Part shown: positions 1 through 8,051 of the stretch, piece after piece
Numbering within the stretch: position 1 is the first letter of the stretch
Layout: every line of letters begins with the position of its first letter
NCBI RefSeq assembly: GCF_046224405.1
Contig: NZ_JBJXRK010000003.1
Span: 1-64,000, forward strand
Direction: 5' to 3'
Length of the DNA stretch: 64,000 nucleotides
DNA from: Gudongella sp046224405
GTDB taxonomy: Bacteria; Bacillota; Clostridia; Tissierellales; Tissierellaceae
Made by a program: the position numbers and the translations under genes
Notes under the pieces: generated by a model
Told to the model about the DNA's origin: nothing
Seen by the model: only the letters and a program-made list of their open reading frames with translations
The model's database searches: none

Positions 1-52
1 TTTAAATTCACAAGGGTTATGTGAGAGCAGACATTTGTGAATTTAAATTTTT
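1..52 (+). terminator. AT-rich stem-loop, possible terminator of the gene left of the window
   Basis: Bases 1-13 and 35-47 form a perfect 13-bp inverted repeat around a 21-base loop, followed by a short T run. This could end transcription of a gene left of the window, just before the tRNA cluster. The loop is long for an intrinsic terminator, so the call is tentative. Confidence 0.4.
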
Positions 53-62
53 CAAAATATAT

Positions 63-135
<73 letters not shown>

Positions 136-163
136 CCAAAAATCCCTTTAGGGGAATAAATAT

Positions 164-246
164 GGAGGAGTTCCCGAGTTGGCCAAAGGGGACGGACTGT
201 AAATCCGTTAGCTACGCTTTCACTGGTTCAAATCCAGTCTCCTCCA
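164..246 (+). tRNA. tRNA-Tyr (anticodon GTA)
   Basis: Class II tRNA with a long variable arm. Acceptor stem GGAGGAG/CTCCTCC, anticodon stem ACGGA/TCCGT around CTGTAAA (anticodon GTA), TTCAAAT T-loop. CCA is encoded at 247-249. Confidence 0.96.
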
Positions 247-270
247 CCATTTTGATTATTCAATAAGTAT

Positions 271-342
271 GCGGGAGTGGCTCAGTGGTAGAGCATCGCC
301 TTGCCAAGGCGAGGGTCGCGAGTTCGAATCTCGTCTTCCGCT
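271..342 (+). tRNA. tRNA-Gly (anticodon GCC)
   Basis: Acceptor stem GCGGGAG/CTTCCGC with one G-T pair, anticodon stem TCGCC/GGCGA around TTGCCAA (anticodon GCC), TTCGAAT T-loop. CCA is encoded at 343-345. Confidence 0.96.
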
Positions 343-423
343 CCATTTTTATTAGGAGTATGAAATTTATATATTTTTGAATATGCTAGCATTGTTAAAT
401 TTCCATGCATGAATATCATTAAT

Positions 424-456
424 GCATCCTTAATACATCAACAGATGCTTTTTTTT
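424..456 (+). terminator. candidate terminator after the first three tRNA genes
   Basis: A 5-bp stem GCATC/GATGC (424-428 and 444-448) is followed by eight T. A second hairpin with a T run follows at 459-486. The 155 bases between the two tRNA-Gly genes hold these hairpins and no gene that I can see. Confidence 0.45.
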
Positions 457-458
457 AT

Positions 459-486
459 GAAGAAAGAAATTTCTTCGTTTTTTAAA
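459..486 (+). terminator. second hairpin plus T run between the tRNA-Gly genes
   Basis: Perfect 7-bp stem GAAGAAA/TTTCTTC (459-465 and 470-476) with a GAAA loop, then GTTTTTT. It has the form of an intrinsic terminator, though AT-rich. Confidence 0.5.
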
Positions 487-500
487 TATAGAATATATAT

Positions 501-571
501 GCGGGTGTAGCTCAGTGGTAGAGCCCCAGCCTTCCAAGCTGGTTGCGAGGGTTCGATTCCCTTCACCCGCT
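501..571 (+). tRNA. tRNA-Gly (anticodon TCC)
   Basis: Acceptor stem GCGGGTG/CACCCGC, anticodon stem CCAGC/GCTGG around CTTCCAA (anticodon TCC), TTCGATT T-loop. CCA is encoded at 572-574. Second glycine isoacceptor of the cluster. Confidence 0.96.
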
Positions 572-581
572 CCATAAAAGA

Positions 582-610
582 AACCTGGAAAATATTTTTC
601 CAGGTTTTTT
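582..610 (+). terminator. intrinsic terminator of tRNA-Gly(TCC), target of the intron
   Basis: Stem AACCTGGAAAA (582-592) pairs with TTTTCCAGGTT and runs into a T tract. The group IIC intron begins four bases further on, at 615. Insertion just downstream of an intrinsic terminator is the known target preference of group IIC introns. Confidence 0.85.
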
Positions 611-614
611 CTAG

Positions 615-2517
615 GTGCGCCCGGCATGGGTGCAATCTAATGGGTGAAAGTCCCAAGTGCGGGTTGATAGTGCCAAGCACATAGCCAAGAGCAAGGGTGT
701 CCTCGGCGACGAGGAATCTGAAGGAAGCTGGAGGCAAAATTCCGGTCTTACGAACAGAAATCACATTAGGCAGATATAGATTGGGTAAGGTTGCTTAACA
801 AACCAAAGCCCTAAACTATCCGGAAATCTACAATGTAAATGTGGCAGATATATGGAAGGAAAGATTGCATTCTTACCCGGGGAGGTCTCATGGACATGAT
901 CAGTGCGATAAAACATTCGCGGTTATGGTTGAAATAAGATTTGTCATGAGAAGTCAGCCGAGGTCATAGTACCAATGCGGTTGCAAACGTGTTGGGAAGG
1001 ACTGAACTTTAGGAGATGTGAGTAAATGAATGTGACCAAGAATGAAATTAAGGACAGACAACTTCATAAAGAAGGCTATCTGCAAAGGGGATCTGCGGAA
1101 CAGAAAGAGTATGCAGAAGTGTCCGCTCATTTGAGGATTACTGAAAACAACCGCATCATCACAGATTTTCAGACGGACAAACTGTTGGATGAGATTTTAC
1201 ACAGAGATAATCTGAACAAGGCATACAAGAAAGTAAAATCCAACAAAGGAGCAGGCGGTGTCGATGGGATGAGCGTAGATGAACTTCTAAGCTTTCTCAA
1301 AGACAACCAAAAGCAACTTGTCCAGAAGTTAAGGGATGGGAAGTACAAACCCAACCCAGTCCGAAGGGTGTAAATACCCAAAGAGACAAAAGGCGAAATG
1401 CGGAAGCTGGGAGTTCCAACAGTGGTTGACCGAGTATTTCAACAGGCAATCACGCAAATACTCTCCCCAATATATGAGGAGCAGTTTTCGGAGAACAGTT
1501 ATGGTTTTCGACCAAAAAGAAGTGCACATCTAGCACTAAAACTATGCCAACAGAACGTAGATGATGGTTATGTATACGTGGCAGATATTGATTTAGATAA
1601 ATTCTTTGACACAGTATGTCAAAGCAAACTCACAGAAGTACTGTCACGAACCATCAAGGACGGTAGAGTAATATCTCTAATCCACAAATATCTTAATGCG
1701 GGAGTAGTAAGCAATGGGATGTTTGAAAAGACTGAAGTTGGAATGCCCCAAGGCGGACCATTAAGTCCACTGCTTAGCAATATCATGCTGAATGAGCTAG
1801 ATAAGGAACTAGAGCGTAGAGGGCACAGATTTGTGCGTTATGCGGATGATAGTATGATTTTCTGCAAAAGCAAAAAGAGTGCAGAAAGAACCCTTAATAG
1901 TATCACGAAGTATATTGAAAGAAAGCTTTTTCTTAAAGTGAACCGAGAGAAGACAAAAGTTGCTTATGTAAGCAAAGTAAAATACCTTGGCTACAGCTTC
2001 TACAGATATAAAGGAAAATGTAGACTAAGGGTTCATCCAAAATCAGTTGCCAAAATGAAAGCTAAGTTGAAAGAACTCACATCAAGAAGTAATGGATGGG
2101 GAAATGGATACAGAGCATTGAAATTGAAGCAATTCATAAAAGGGTGGATAAACTATTTTTCTCTTGCAGATATGAAAGAACTACTAAGGAAATCGGATGA
2201 ATGGTTACGTCGTAGAATAAGGGCAATATATTGGAAACAATGGAAGAAAATTAAGACTAGATACCAGATGATTCGGAAATTTGATTTGCCAATTTGGAAG
2301 GTGCATGAATTAGCAAACTGCCGTAAAGGAATATGGCGGTCTACAATAATGCTTAACAGTGTACTAACAAACAAAGAAATAGCCAGCCGTGGGTATTTGT
2401 CCATGACTGACTACTATCTGAAAACATGTGAAAACTAGAGAAGCGCCGTATACCGAACGGTACGTACGGTGCTGTGAGAGGTCGGTAGATGAAATAATCA
2501 TCTACCTCCTACTCGAT
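615..2517 (+). mobile_element. group IIC intron
   Basis: The 5' end GTGCGCCCGGCATGGGTGCA (615-634) closely resembles the start of known group IIC introns, and the core retains a stretch like CTTACCCGGGGAGGTCT. A domain V-like hairpin near 2440-2475 (CCGTATACCGAACGGTACG at about 2446-2464) and a domain VI-like hairpin (GTAGATG/CATCTAC) precede the 3' end CTACTCGAT. The encoded protein lies in the domain IV loop. The element sits between a tRNA terminator and the 3' end of a minus-strand gene, so it disrupts no coding sequence. The right end is good to a few bases. The protein gene has a nonsense codon, so the copy may need a helper protein in trans to move or splice. Confidence 0.88.
1026..2438 (+). 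pseudogene. ltrA: group II intron reverse transcriptase/maturase, broken by one in-frame stop
   Basis: The frame runs 471 codons from ATG 1026 (after GGAGATG) to TAG 2438, interrupted once by TAA at 1371-1373. Upstream: 115 residues with the RT-0 region ending in PVRRV. Downstream: the same frame continues IPKETKGEMRKLGVPTVVDR, then YGFRPKRSAH, MPQGGPLSPLL, the catalytic RYADD, and a maturase/thumb region with RRRIRAIYWKQWKK. Relatives commonly read RRVEIPK, so TAA probably replaces a GAA codon by a single G to T change; there is no frameshift. The fragment from 1398 begins after RT-0 and is unlikely to be active alone. The domain order and class match group IIC proteins, with no obvious endonuclease domain. 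Confidence 0.88.
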
Positions 2518-2529
2518 TTCAAACTAGCT

Positions 2530-4161
2530 TTAATCATTCAATTTTTTCGATACCATGAGAAACAATTCCAACTTTAAACGATTGACCGGATCCTCAAGGT
2601 CGATACCCAGGAGTTCTCGAACCTTTTCAATTCTCTTACGTACAGTGTTGATATGAACATACATATGCTTAGAAGTGAGGCTATAATTCATTCTGTAGTC
2701 CAGGTAATACTTGAGAGTGTCAAGCAGTTCTTCGCTCTCGGAGTCATCAAGAACATCTTTAATACTATTCATCATTGCTTGAAGCTCTACATCATCAATA
2801 TTTATCCAGGCTAACGGTCCAAGCTCAGAGTAGGTGACTATAGACTGGTTATAATATACTAGGCGCCCCATATTTATAGCCTGTATGCATCTTTTATAAT
2901 TTCTTCGTAAATTATATATAAGATCCTGTGTATCGTAAATTCCAAATCTTAGATTAGGATTTTGCAACTTATCTTCCAGTTTAATTTTTAAGTCCATAAC
3001 GTAATTTTTTAACACGGAGACATTGTTTGGATTATTTGAAGAGTCATTAACCTGATAAACAATCATTACTGAGTTTTCAGTTACAAATGCAATTCTGATA
3101 TTTTCATATTGGAATGCTGTTTTTATGGTTCTGTTTATGATATCCTTGTGGTCTGAAAGGGATATGTCTGCATTGGATTGATCCATAACGATTGTGTAGT
3201 ATTTTTTTGTGACGTCAATGTTAATATCCACTGCTCTTATGCTTATTTTTTCATGGTCGTAAAGCTTGTTGAATAAGATATCGTTAACGAATTTCTCAAA
3301 CCCAAAATCTCCAACGCTGTCAAAGAAAAGAAACTGCTCGTAAATTGATTGGAGCAATAGAAAACTAATCCTCATTGCAAACTCATCAAAATAATCTATT
3401 AACGAGGTTGCCTCAACAACCACGAAATAAGCCTTGACCTTACCCATAACTGTGATAGGTATTGAAAGCCAGCTGTAAGGTACATCACTTGCGTTTTCCG
3501 TCGTATATCTATACCTGATGAACTGAAGATTTTCACATATAATCTCTTCAGTAACAGGGAAATTGTGTTCAAAAAAATCCTTTGGAGTGAATTTATCAGC
3601 AATTTTGGGGAAATTTTCAGAGCTGAAATAGGCTGTATCATCTGAAAGATCATAAAGCATAGCTGGGAAGCCCATTCTTTCTTCAATCTGTGAAAGGATG
3701 CGTTCAATTTTTCTGACATGATATGACAAATCTGAAAAATTAGTGCTGATGCTACCTATTCTAAACTGTTGTATATCCTTGTTCATAACAATTACATTCA
3801 AGCTGTTCATAATATCCATCCAACCAATATGAGGAGGTATAAGTAATAAAGGTATTCCGCTTTCATTAAACTTTGAAAGTATGTTTTCAGGGATTTCCTT
3901 TATGAACCGATCTTTAATTCCCATACATGAAACAAACTTGAACTTTTCTGAATTTACAAATTCTTCCCAAAGACCGGGATTCTCTTTAAAAATATATCCT
4001 GATGAGACCACAAGCTCCTTGCCCTTAGTCCATTTATAACCATCAGGAGCATCAAGAACTGCAATTCCTTGAATCTGCTTATCCAGTCCGGAACCTCCCG
4101 CAAGTAGTCTATAGCCTTCAAATAAGTTTGATTTCAACATTTCCTTAACAGTAAGACCCAT
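2530..4161 (-). CDS. PucR/CdaR-family transcriptional regulator
   Basis: 543 residues. Residues 1-125 fit the N-terminal PucR domain, the middle (about 290-430) resembles the degenerate GGDEF-like region of CdaR-type regulators, and the last 70 residues form a PucR C-terminal helix-turn-helix (SKHMYVHINTVRKRIEKV). These proteins usually activate or repress catabolic genes for purines, amino acids or related nitrogen sources; the effector is not visible here. The ribosome site TTAGGTGGTGAT precedes ATG. The gene follows the amidohydrolase in the same direction, but a terminator-like hairpin (4190-4229) separates them. Controlling the neighbouring cassette is the natural inference, not shown. 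Confidence 0.85.
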   Translation of the reverse strand: MGLTVKEMLKSNLFEGYRLLAGGSGLDKQIQGIAVLDAPDGYKWTKGKELVVSSGYIFKENPGLWEEFVNSEKFKFVSCMGIKDRFIKEIPENILSKFNESGIPLLLIPPHIGWMDIMNSLNVIVMNKDIQQFRIGSISTNFSDLSYHVRKIERILSQIEERMGFPAMLYDLSDDTAYFSSENFPKIADKFTPKDFFEHNFPVTEEIICENLQFIRYRYTTENASDVPYSWLSIPITVMGKVKAYFVVVEATSLIDYFDEFAMRISFLLLQSIYEQFLFFDSVGDFGFEKFVNDILFNKLYDHEKISIRAVDINIDVTKKYYTIVMDQSNADISLSDHKDIINRTIKTAFQYENIRIAFVTENSVMIVYQVNDSSNNPNNVSVLKNYVMDLKIKLEDKLQNPNLRFGIYDTQDLIYNLRRNYKRCIQAINMGRLVYYNQSIVTYSELGPLAWINIDDVELQAMMNSIKDVLDDSESEELLDTLKYYLDYRMNYSLTSKHMYVHINTVRKRIEKVRELLGIDLEDPVNRLKLELFLMVSKKLND

Positions 4162-4189
4162 ATTATCACCACCTAAGATGATAATATAT

Positions 4190-4229
4190 TAATAAAAATA
4201 AAAAGGCAAGGATTGATATCCTTACCTTT
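4190..4229 (-). terminator. terminator of the amidohydrolase cassette (minus strand)
   Basis: Read on the minus strand, an 11-bp stem with one mismatch (AAAGG-AAGGAT type, 4202-4229) is followed by TTTTTATTTTTATT. It lies between the amidohydrolase and the PucR gene, so the regulator may be a separate or read-through transcript. Confidence 0.6.
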
Positions 4230-4360
4230 AATTTAAACCGTCAGATTTATATAATTGTTTTTTAGTATTTTCAAGTTAGCTCTAGGGTAATTCGTTATCA
4301 ATGAGCTATGACGTCGAAATACCTTAGGAATGAACTGAATTTATAAAATGTGATGTGAAA

Positions 4361-5527
4361 TTAGTCGTTCTTATTGAGATAATCCCATGCGAATTGAGCG
4401 TGATAGGCAGCACCCAATTTTAGATAATCTTCATCAATGTTGAATTTTTCATGATGTGGAAAGTATATGGTATTTTTTTCTTTGTTGAGATAACCTACCA
4501 TCGCGTAGGCTCCAGGAGCTTCTTGGAAATAGTAGGGCATGTCTTCTGAGCCCATGAGAATTGGACCATTAACGTTTTTATCAGATCCAAAAACTTTTAT
4601 CGCTGCTTTATCTGCTATAGCGGCTATCTCTTCATCATTATTTAGACTAATGGTGCTTTCCTCAATATCAACATCCACCTCAATATCATATATTTTTGCA
4701 AGTCCCTCTGCCAAATCCTTAAGTTTCTGATGGATTGTCATACGGGTCTCTTCTTCTAAATACCGCATTGAGATGTCTAACTTGGAATATTTGGATACAA
4801 TATTAGCTTTGGTTCCTCCGACAAATTTTCCAACAGTTAGAACAACAGGAGATTGAGAATTGACGAACTTAGTTATCATGGAGTTAAGCTGGGTTACAAA
4901 CTCTGCTGCAGGTAGGACAGTATCCTTTGCTAGATGAGGACTGGATCCGTGGCCAGATACCCCTGCAAACTTAACATAGATAGTATCGCACCCTGCCATA
5001 CGATAACCAGGAGTCATGTCATAATATCCTGTTTCAATTGGCATGCCATGCATCCCGAATACAGCATCAACCCCATCCATGCCTCCATCTGCTACAATTT
5101 TCTTAGCTCCTGAAAATGTTTCCTCAGCCTCCTGGAAGAGAAGCCTGACTTCTCCTGGCATCTCATCCTTTACATCTGTAAGCATTCTAGCAGCTCCCAA
5201 TAGCATGGCTGTATGGCCATCGTGACCGCAGGCATGCATAACACCTTCTTTCTTTGATGAATATGAAGCTCCTGACTGCTCAATAATCGGTAGGGCATCG
5301 ATATCAGCGCGTAGGGCAACTGTCTTGCCTGGCTTAGCTCCTTTTATATGTCCAACAAGAGAGGTGGTGCCAACTTTCTCATATGGAATTCCAAGTTCAT
5401 CTAACTTCTTCATAATATATTTCTGAGTTTCAAATTCTTGACTGCTTAGCTCTGGATTTTCATGAAGATGTCTTCGCATCTCAATTATCTTTTCTTCAAC
5501 ATCCTTAACCTTGTCGATAAAAATCAT
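4361..5527 (-). CDS. M20-family amidohydrolase (N-acyl amino acid or peptide hydrolase)
   Basis: 388 residues, the normal size for the M20D/AbgB-HipO-like family of cytosolic metal-dependent amidases. Metal-binding motifs are visible: MHACGHDGHT at about residues 93-102, QEAEE near 132-136, the GMHGMP stretch, and a C-terminal FPHHEKFNIDED. Family members cleave N-acetyl, hippurate-like or indole-acetyl amino acids, or act as carboxypeptidases; the substrate cannot be read from sequence. TAGGAGGAGAC precedes ATG. It is the last gene of a set with two membrane proteins just upstream (16 and 13 base gaps), which suggests that its substrate is imported by them. Confidence 0.88.
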   Translation of the reverse strand: MIFIDKVKDVEEKIIEMRRHLHENPELSSQEFETQKYIMKKLDELGIPYEKVGTTSLVGHIKGAKPGKTVALRADIDALPIIEQSGASYSSKKEGVMHACGHDGHTAMLLGAARMLTDVKDEMPGEVRLLFQEAEETFSGAKKIVADGGMDGVDAVFGMHGMPIETGYYDMTPGYRMAGCDTIYVKFAGVSGHGSSPHLAKDTVLPAAEFVTQLNSMITKFVNSQSPVVLTVGKFVGGTKANIVSKYSKLDISMRYLEEETRMTIHQKLKDLAEGLAKIYDIEVDVDIEESTISLNNDEEIAAIADKAAIKVFGSDKNVNGPILMGSEDMPYYFQEAPGAYAMVGYLNKEKNTIYFPHHEKFNIDEDYLKLGAAYHAQFAWDYLNKND

Positions 5528-5542
5528 AAACGTCTCCTCCTA

Positions 5543-6220
5543 TTAAATAAGTTTCTTCTTGTACAATGCTATACCAATAAACATGGTTCCGAATACTGCC
5601 ACAAGTGTTGTGGTATAGAATGGTACCACCCCTCTTGCTACCAGTAAGCTAAATACCAGACCAAGAGTCAATGCTATAGGTGCTAGCTTTGGTTTGGATA
5701 GTGCAAATTGAACAAACAGTGCGCCAAACAATGATGGTAGCAGGTAATTCAAGGATTGTACAACATTCTCAGGTAAATTGGCAAGAATGGTTGTCCCTGC
5801 AAAAACTCCCAAGGCAAGGATTACTATATTTACCAGTACAGAGACTGACATTCCTATTGTCGCAATGATACTTCCCTCCTCGGATCCAGGCTGTACTCCA
5901 GCGACATTCTGTGCTGCTGCCGCACTTGGTATTCTAAGATTGGAAATATTTCCAGAGAGAAAAGCCATATATGTTCCCGCAACTCCAACGATTGGGAAGT
6001 ATGACATTGGTTCAACAAACCAAAGAACTCCAACTGCACTTGCTATTGAAATAAATCCTGTAAGTATTGCGCTAGCCGGTGGTACCAGCTTAAAAATTAC
6101 CGCAAGAACGATTGCCGGTCCGAATGCAAACACAAGACCCAAAATATTTGTTATCCTACCCCACTTAATGATGTCCGGAAGAAATACTCCTTCATAAATC
6201 TGTTTTTTATCCATTTTCAA
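5543..6220 (-). CDS. integral membrane protein of unknown function, transporter-like
   Basis: 225 residues, about six hydrophobic segments, with a hydrophilic N-terminal tail (MKMDKKQIYEG) and a central segment rich in Ala and Ser (IPSAAAAQNVAG). I do not recognise a catalytic motif. It is encoded between a DUF5058-like membrane protein and an M20 amidohydrolase with short spacers, so the two membrane proteins probably form one permease. The GGAGGATT ribosome site lies before ATG. Function as an uptake component is inferred only from context. Confidence 0.75.
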   Translation of the reverse strand: MKMDKKQIYEGVFLPDIIKWGRITNILGLVFAFGPAIVLAVIFKLVPPASAILTGFISIASAVGVLWFVEPMSYFPIVGVAGTYMAFLSGNISNLRIPSAAAAQNVAGVQPGSEEGSIIATIGMSVSVLVNIVILALGVFAGTTILANLPENVVQSLNYLLPSLFGALFVQFALSKPKLAPIALTLGLVFSLLVARGVVPFYTTTLVAVFGTMFIGIALYKKKLI

Positions 6221-6233
6221 TCCTCCTTAATAT

Positions 6234-6929
6234 CTAAACCACTGCAGCTATTATCATTCCACCGAAAAGTGCAATTGCCAATCCCCATTCCTTAAGCCAT
6301 TTAATATCCTTCTTTTTAGCCAATGGGGCTATGATTGCCATTATTACCCCTCCTGAGACAGCAGCTATTGCATTATTGCTCATTCCCAGAAGGTGCGGTG
6401 ACACTAAAGCACCAAATGCACCAAGCATTGCTGCTGTTGAAATGATTGTCAGTGTGCCCTTGTCTCCCTTGGATACCTTTTCTTGAACCTTACCCATCTT
6501 ATCAGCAGTAAGTGTTGCGAATATTATCCATCCCAAGGAGCCCAGTATCATTGTCCAGACAGCGTTGGCAAAAGCTAGATTTGTTACTGGGTCTATACCC
6601 ATTGAAACTCCCATTGCACTTGTTCCAAAACCTGCAGCCATTAGTTCAAACATTATTGATCCGATAAAGGAAAGTCTCATCCATGCCATGGGACCCCCTA
6701 CAGTTACCAGCAAAGACAGTAGGCCTGACAATATAACGATTGAAGGCCCGATTGATGTGATAAAGCTTGTTTTCATTGCATCCTTCATTTGAATTTCTGT
6801 TATTCCCATTTGTTTCCCTGTGTTGAAAGACTTTACAAGAAATAATGTAGCCTGTGCTGCTACAAGAAGCACTGCAAGAGCAGCTGCTATCCACATGGGT
6901 GTACTGTTGGCTATCTCCAAGTAATTCAT
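6234..6929 (-). CDS. DUF5058-like integral membrane protein
   Basis: 231 residues with about seven membrane segments. The start (MNYLEIANSTPMWIAA) and the conserved stretches SFITSIGPSIVILSG, GGPMAWMRLSFIGS and FELMAAGFGTSAMG resemble the DUF5058 family as I remember it. Biochemical function is unknown to me. It is the first gene of the cassette, with GGAGGAGG before ATG and a -10 box plus a perfect inverted repeat upstream (6980-7004). Together with the next gene it is probably a permease for the substrate of the amidohydrolase. Confidence 0.75.
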   Translation of the reverse strand: MNYLEIANSTPMWIAAALAVLLVAAQATLFLVKSFNTGKQMGITEIQMKDAMKTSFITSIGPSIVILSGLLSLLVTVGGPMAWMRLSFIGSIMFELMAAGFGTSAMGVSMGIDPVTNLAFANAVWTMILGSLGWIIFATLTADKMGKVQEKVSKGDKGTLTIISTAAMLGAFGALVSPHLLGMSNNAIAAVSGGVIMAIIAPLAKKKDIKWLKEWGLAIALFGGMIIAAVV

Positions 6930-6979
6930 AAGTAATTTCCTCCTCCGTTTTATTAATTAAATCTTATCATTTTGAAGTG

Positions 6980-7004
6980 ATTATACAATGAATATAAATT
7001 CATT
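6980..7004 (-). promoter_or_regulatory. -10 box with adjoining operator-like inverted repeat, upstream of the permease/amidohydrolase cassette
   Basis: On the minus strand TATAAT (6980-6985) lies about 50 bases before the first gene. One base further upstream is a perfect 7-bp inverted repeat AATGAAT/ATTCATT with a 4-base spacer (6987-7004). No good -35 box lies 16-18 bases from the -10 box; a TTGTCA at 7009-7014 is 23 bases away. The repeat covers the normal spacer/-35 region, which suits a regulated promoter. The PucR-type protein is the obvious candidate binder, by inference. Confidence 0.45.
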
Positions 7005-7138
7005 ATTCTGACAAATTATTGCAAACCTTTTCACAGAATCTCTTATTGGAACCATTTGTTCATTAATAAAATGTTCAATTGACAATGAATGATGGAATAT
7101 AATATAATGTTAAAGTATCTTGTGAAAGACAAAGATAT

Positions 7139-7212
7139 GTACCCATAGCTCAGTTGGATAGAGTGACTGGCTACGAACCAGTAGGTCGGGGGTTCGAATC
7201 CCTCTGGGTACA
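7139..7212 (+). tRNA. tRNA-Arg (anticodon ACG)
   Basis: Acceptor stem GTACCCA/TGGGTAC, anticodon stem ACTGG/CCAGT around CTACGAA (anticodon ACG, presumably deaminated to ICG), TTCGAAT T-loop. CCA is encoded at 7213-7215. Confidence 0.96.
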
Positions 7213-7224
7213 CCAAACACAATG

Positions 7225-7258
7225 AATACAAGGGTCTTGTACCCTTGTATTTTTTTGT
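7225..7258 (+). terminator. terminator of tRNA-Arg
   Basis: Perfect stem ATACAAGGGT/ACCCTTGTAT (7226-7235 and 7241-7250) with a 5-base loop, then seven T. It excludes the upstream start codon at 7222 for the next gene. Confidence 0.9.
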
Positions 7259-7329
7259 GTTTGAGATTATATTTGTTAGCTAGATTCTTCAAAGGGTATA
7301 TACCAGCAAAACAGCTAAGGAGTGATATT

Positions 7330-7920
7330 TTGAAAAAGATTAAAGTGTTTTCGGACTTTGCTTGTCCATTTTGTTATATTGGTTTTTCCATAGCCGACAG
7401 AATGGTTAAAGAAAATTTAGATATTGAATTTTATTGGTATCCCTACGAACTGGATAGAGATGCATCCTATGAAGGGTCATCGATTTTGGGTTCAATCCCA
7501 ATGGATCAGATTGATATGGCCTATAAGAGAATTGAAAGATTGGGGTCAGAATATGGACTCGTATACTCAAACAAGACAATTAAATTCAATACAGGGCTAT
7601 TACACAGAGCAGCCCTCTATGCTCAAGAGGTAGGGAGCTTCTATCCATTTGCCAGTGAGGCCTTTAAGGCAATTTTTACAGAAGGAAAGAATGTGGCATC
7701 CAAGGAAGTTATAAATCAGATTGGAATTGAAGTGGGATTAAACATACATGAAATGATTGAGACAATTGAAGCAGGGGATTTTGAAGATATGATGGTTCAA
7801 GCAAGGGAAATGGCTGTAGCCTATGAAATCGAAAGTGTTCCCACCTTTATTAGGGAGGATGGAAAGAAAGTTACATTATTGAACGGTTACAATAAGTTCA
7901 AGAAGGATCTTATAGACTAG
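7330..7920 (+). CDS. DsbA/FrnE-family thioredoxin-fold oxidoreductase
   Basis: 196 residues from TTG 7330, chosen because AAGGAGTG lies just upstream and because longer versions begin inside the tRNA-Arg terminator. The N-terminus KIKVFSDFACPFCYIG carries the CPFC active site, then a helical insertion and a cis-Pro loop (ESVPTFI near residues 170-176). No signal peptide, so a cytosolic member of the FrnE group of disulfide oxidoreductases or 2-hydroxychromene-2-carboxylate isomerase relatives. Substrate unknown. A hairpin at 7931-7969 follows the gene. Confidence 0.85.
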   Translation: MKKIKVFSDFACPFCYIGFSIADRMVKENLDIEFYWYPYELDRDASYEGSSILGSIPMDQIDMAYKRIERLGSEYGLVYSNKTIKFNTGLLHRAALYAQEVGSFYPFASEAFKAIFTEGKNVASKEVINQIGIEVGLNIHEMIETIEAGDFEDMMVQAREMAVAYEIESVPTFIREDGKKVTLLNGYNKFKKDLID

Positions 7921-7930
7921 TTAGTTATGT

Positions 7931-7975
7931 GATGCCCATTTAGCCTATGTATGGATTTAAATGGGCATCAAAGAT
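7931..7975 (+). terminator. strong hairpin after the DsbA-like gene
   Basis: Perfect 11-bp stem GATGCCCATTT/AAATGGGCATC (7931-7941 and 7959-7969) with a 17-base loop. Only a delayed, short T run follows (TGTTTTG), so termination would be weak. It is the only structured element in this gap. Confidence 0.4.
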
Positions 7976-8051
7976 GTTTTGAGGGACTATTTTTAAATTG
8001 GAGGCTAACCATCAAGCTTATCATGTTATAATAAAGTCAGGTGGTGTAAAA

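Noticed and set aside
430..764. Minus-strand reading frames across tRNA-Gly(TCC) and the intron 5' end
   Set aside because: They run antisense to a tRNA gene and structured intron RNA and have no protein family features.
1336..1533. Overlapping plus-strand frame in the intron, as if the maturase were frameshifted
   Set aside because: The two real fragments (1026-1373 and 1398-2438) are in the same frame, and only one TAA separates them. The overlapping frame has no family features.
7009..7014. TTGTCA as the -35 box of the permease/amidohydrolase promoter
   Set aside because: It is 23 bases from the -10 box, beyond the normal 16-18. Left as unassigned.
7222..7329. Upstream start for the DsbA-like gene
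   Set aside because: It lies within the tRNA-Arg terminator and lacks a ribosome site. TTG 7330 has AAGGAGTG.
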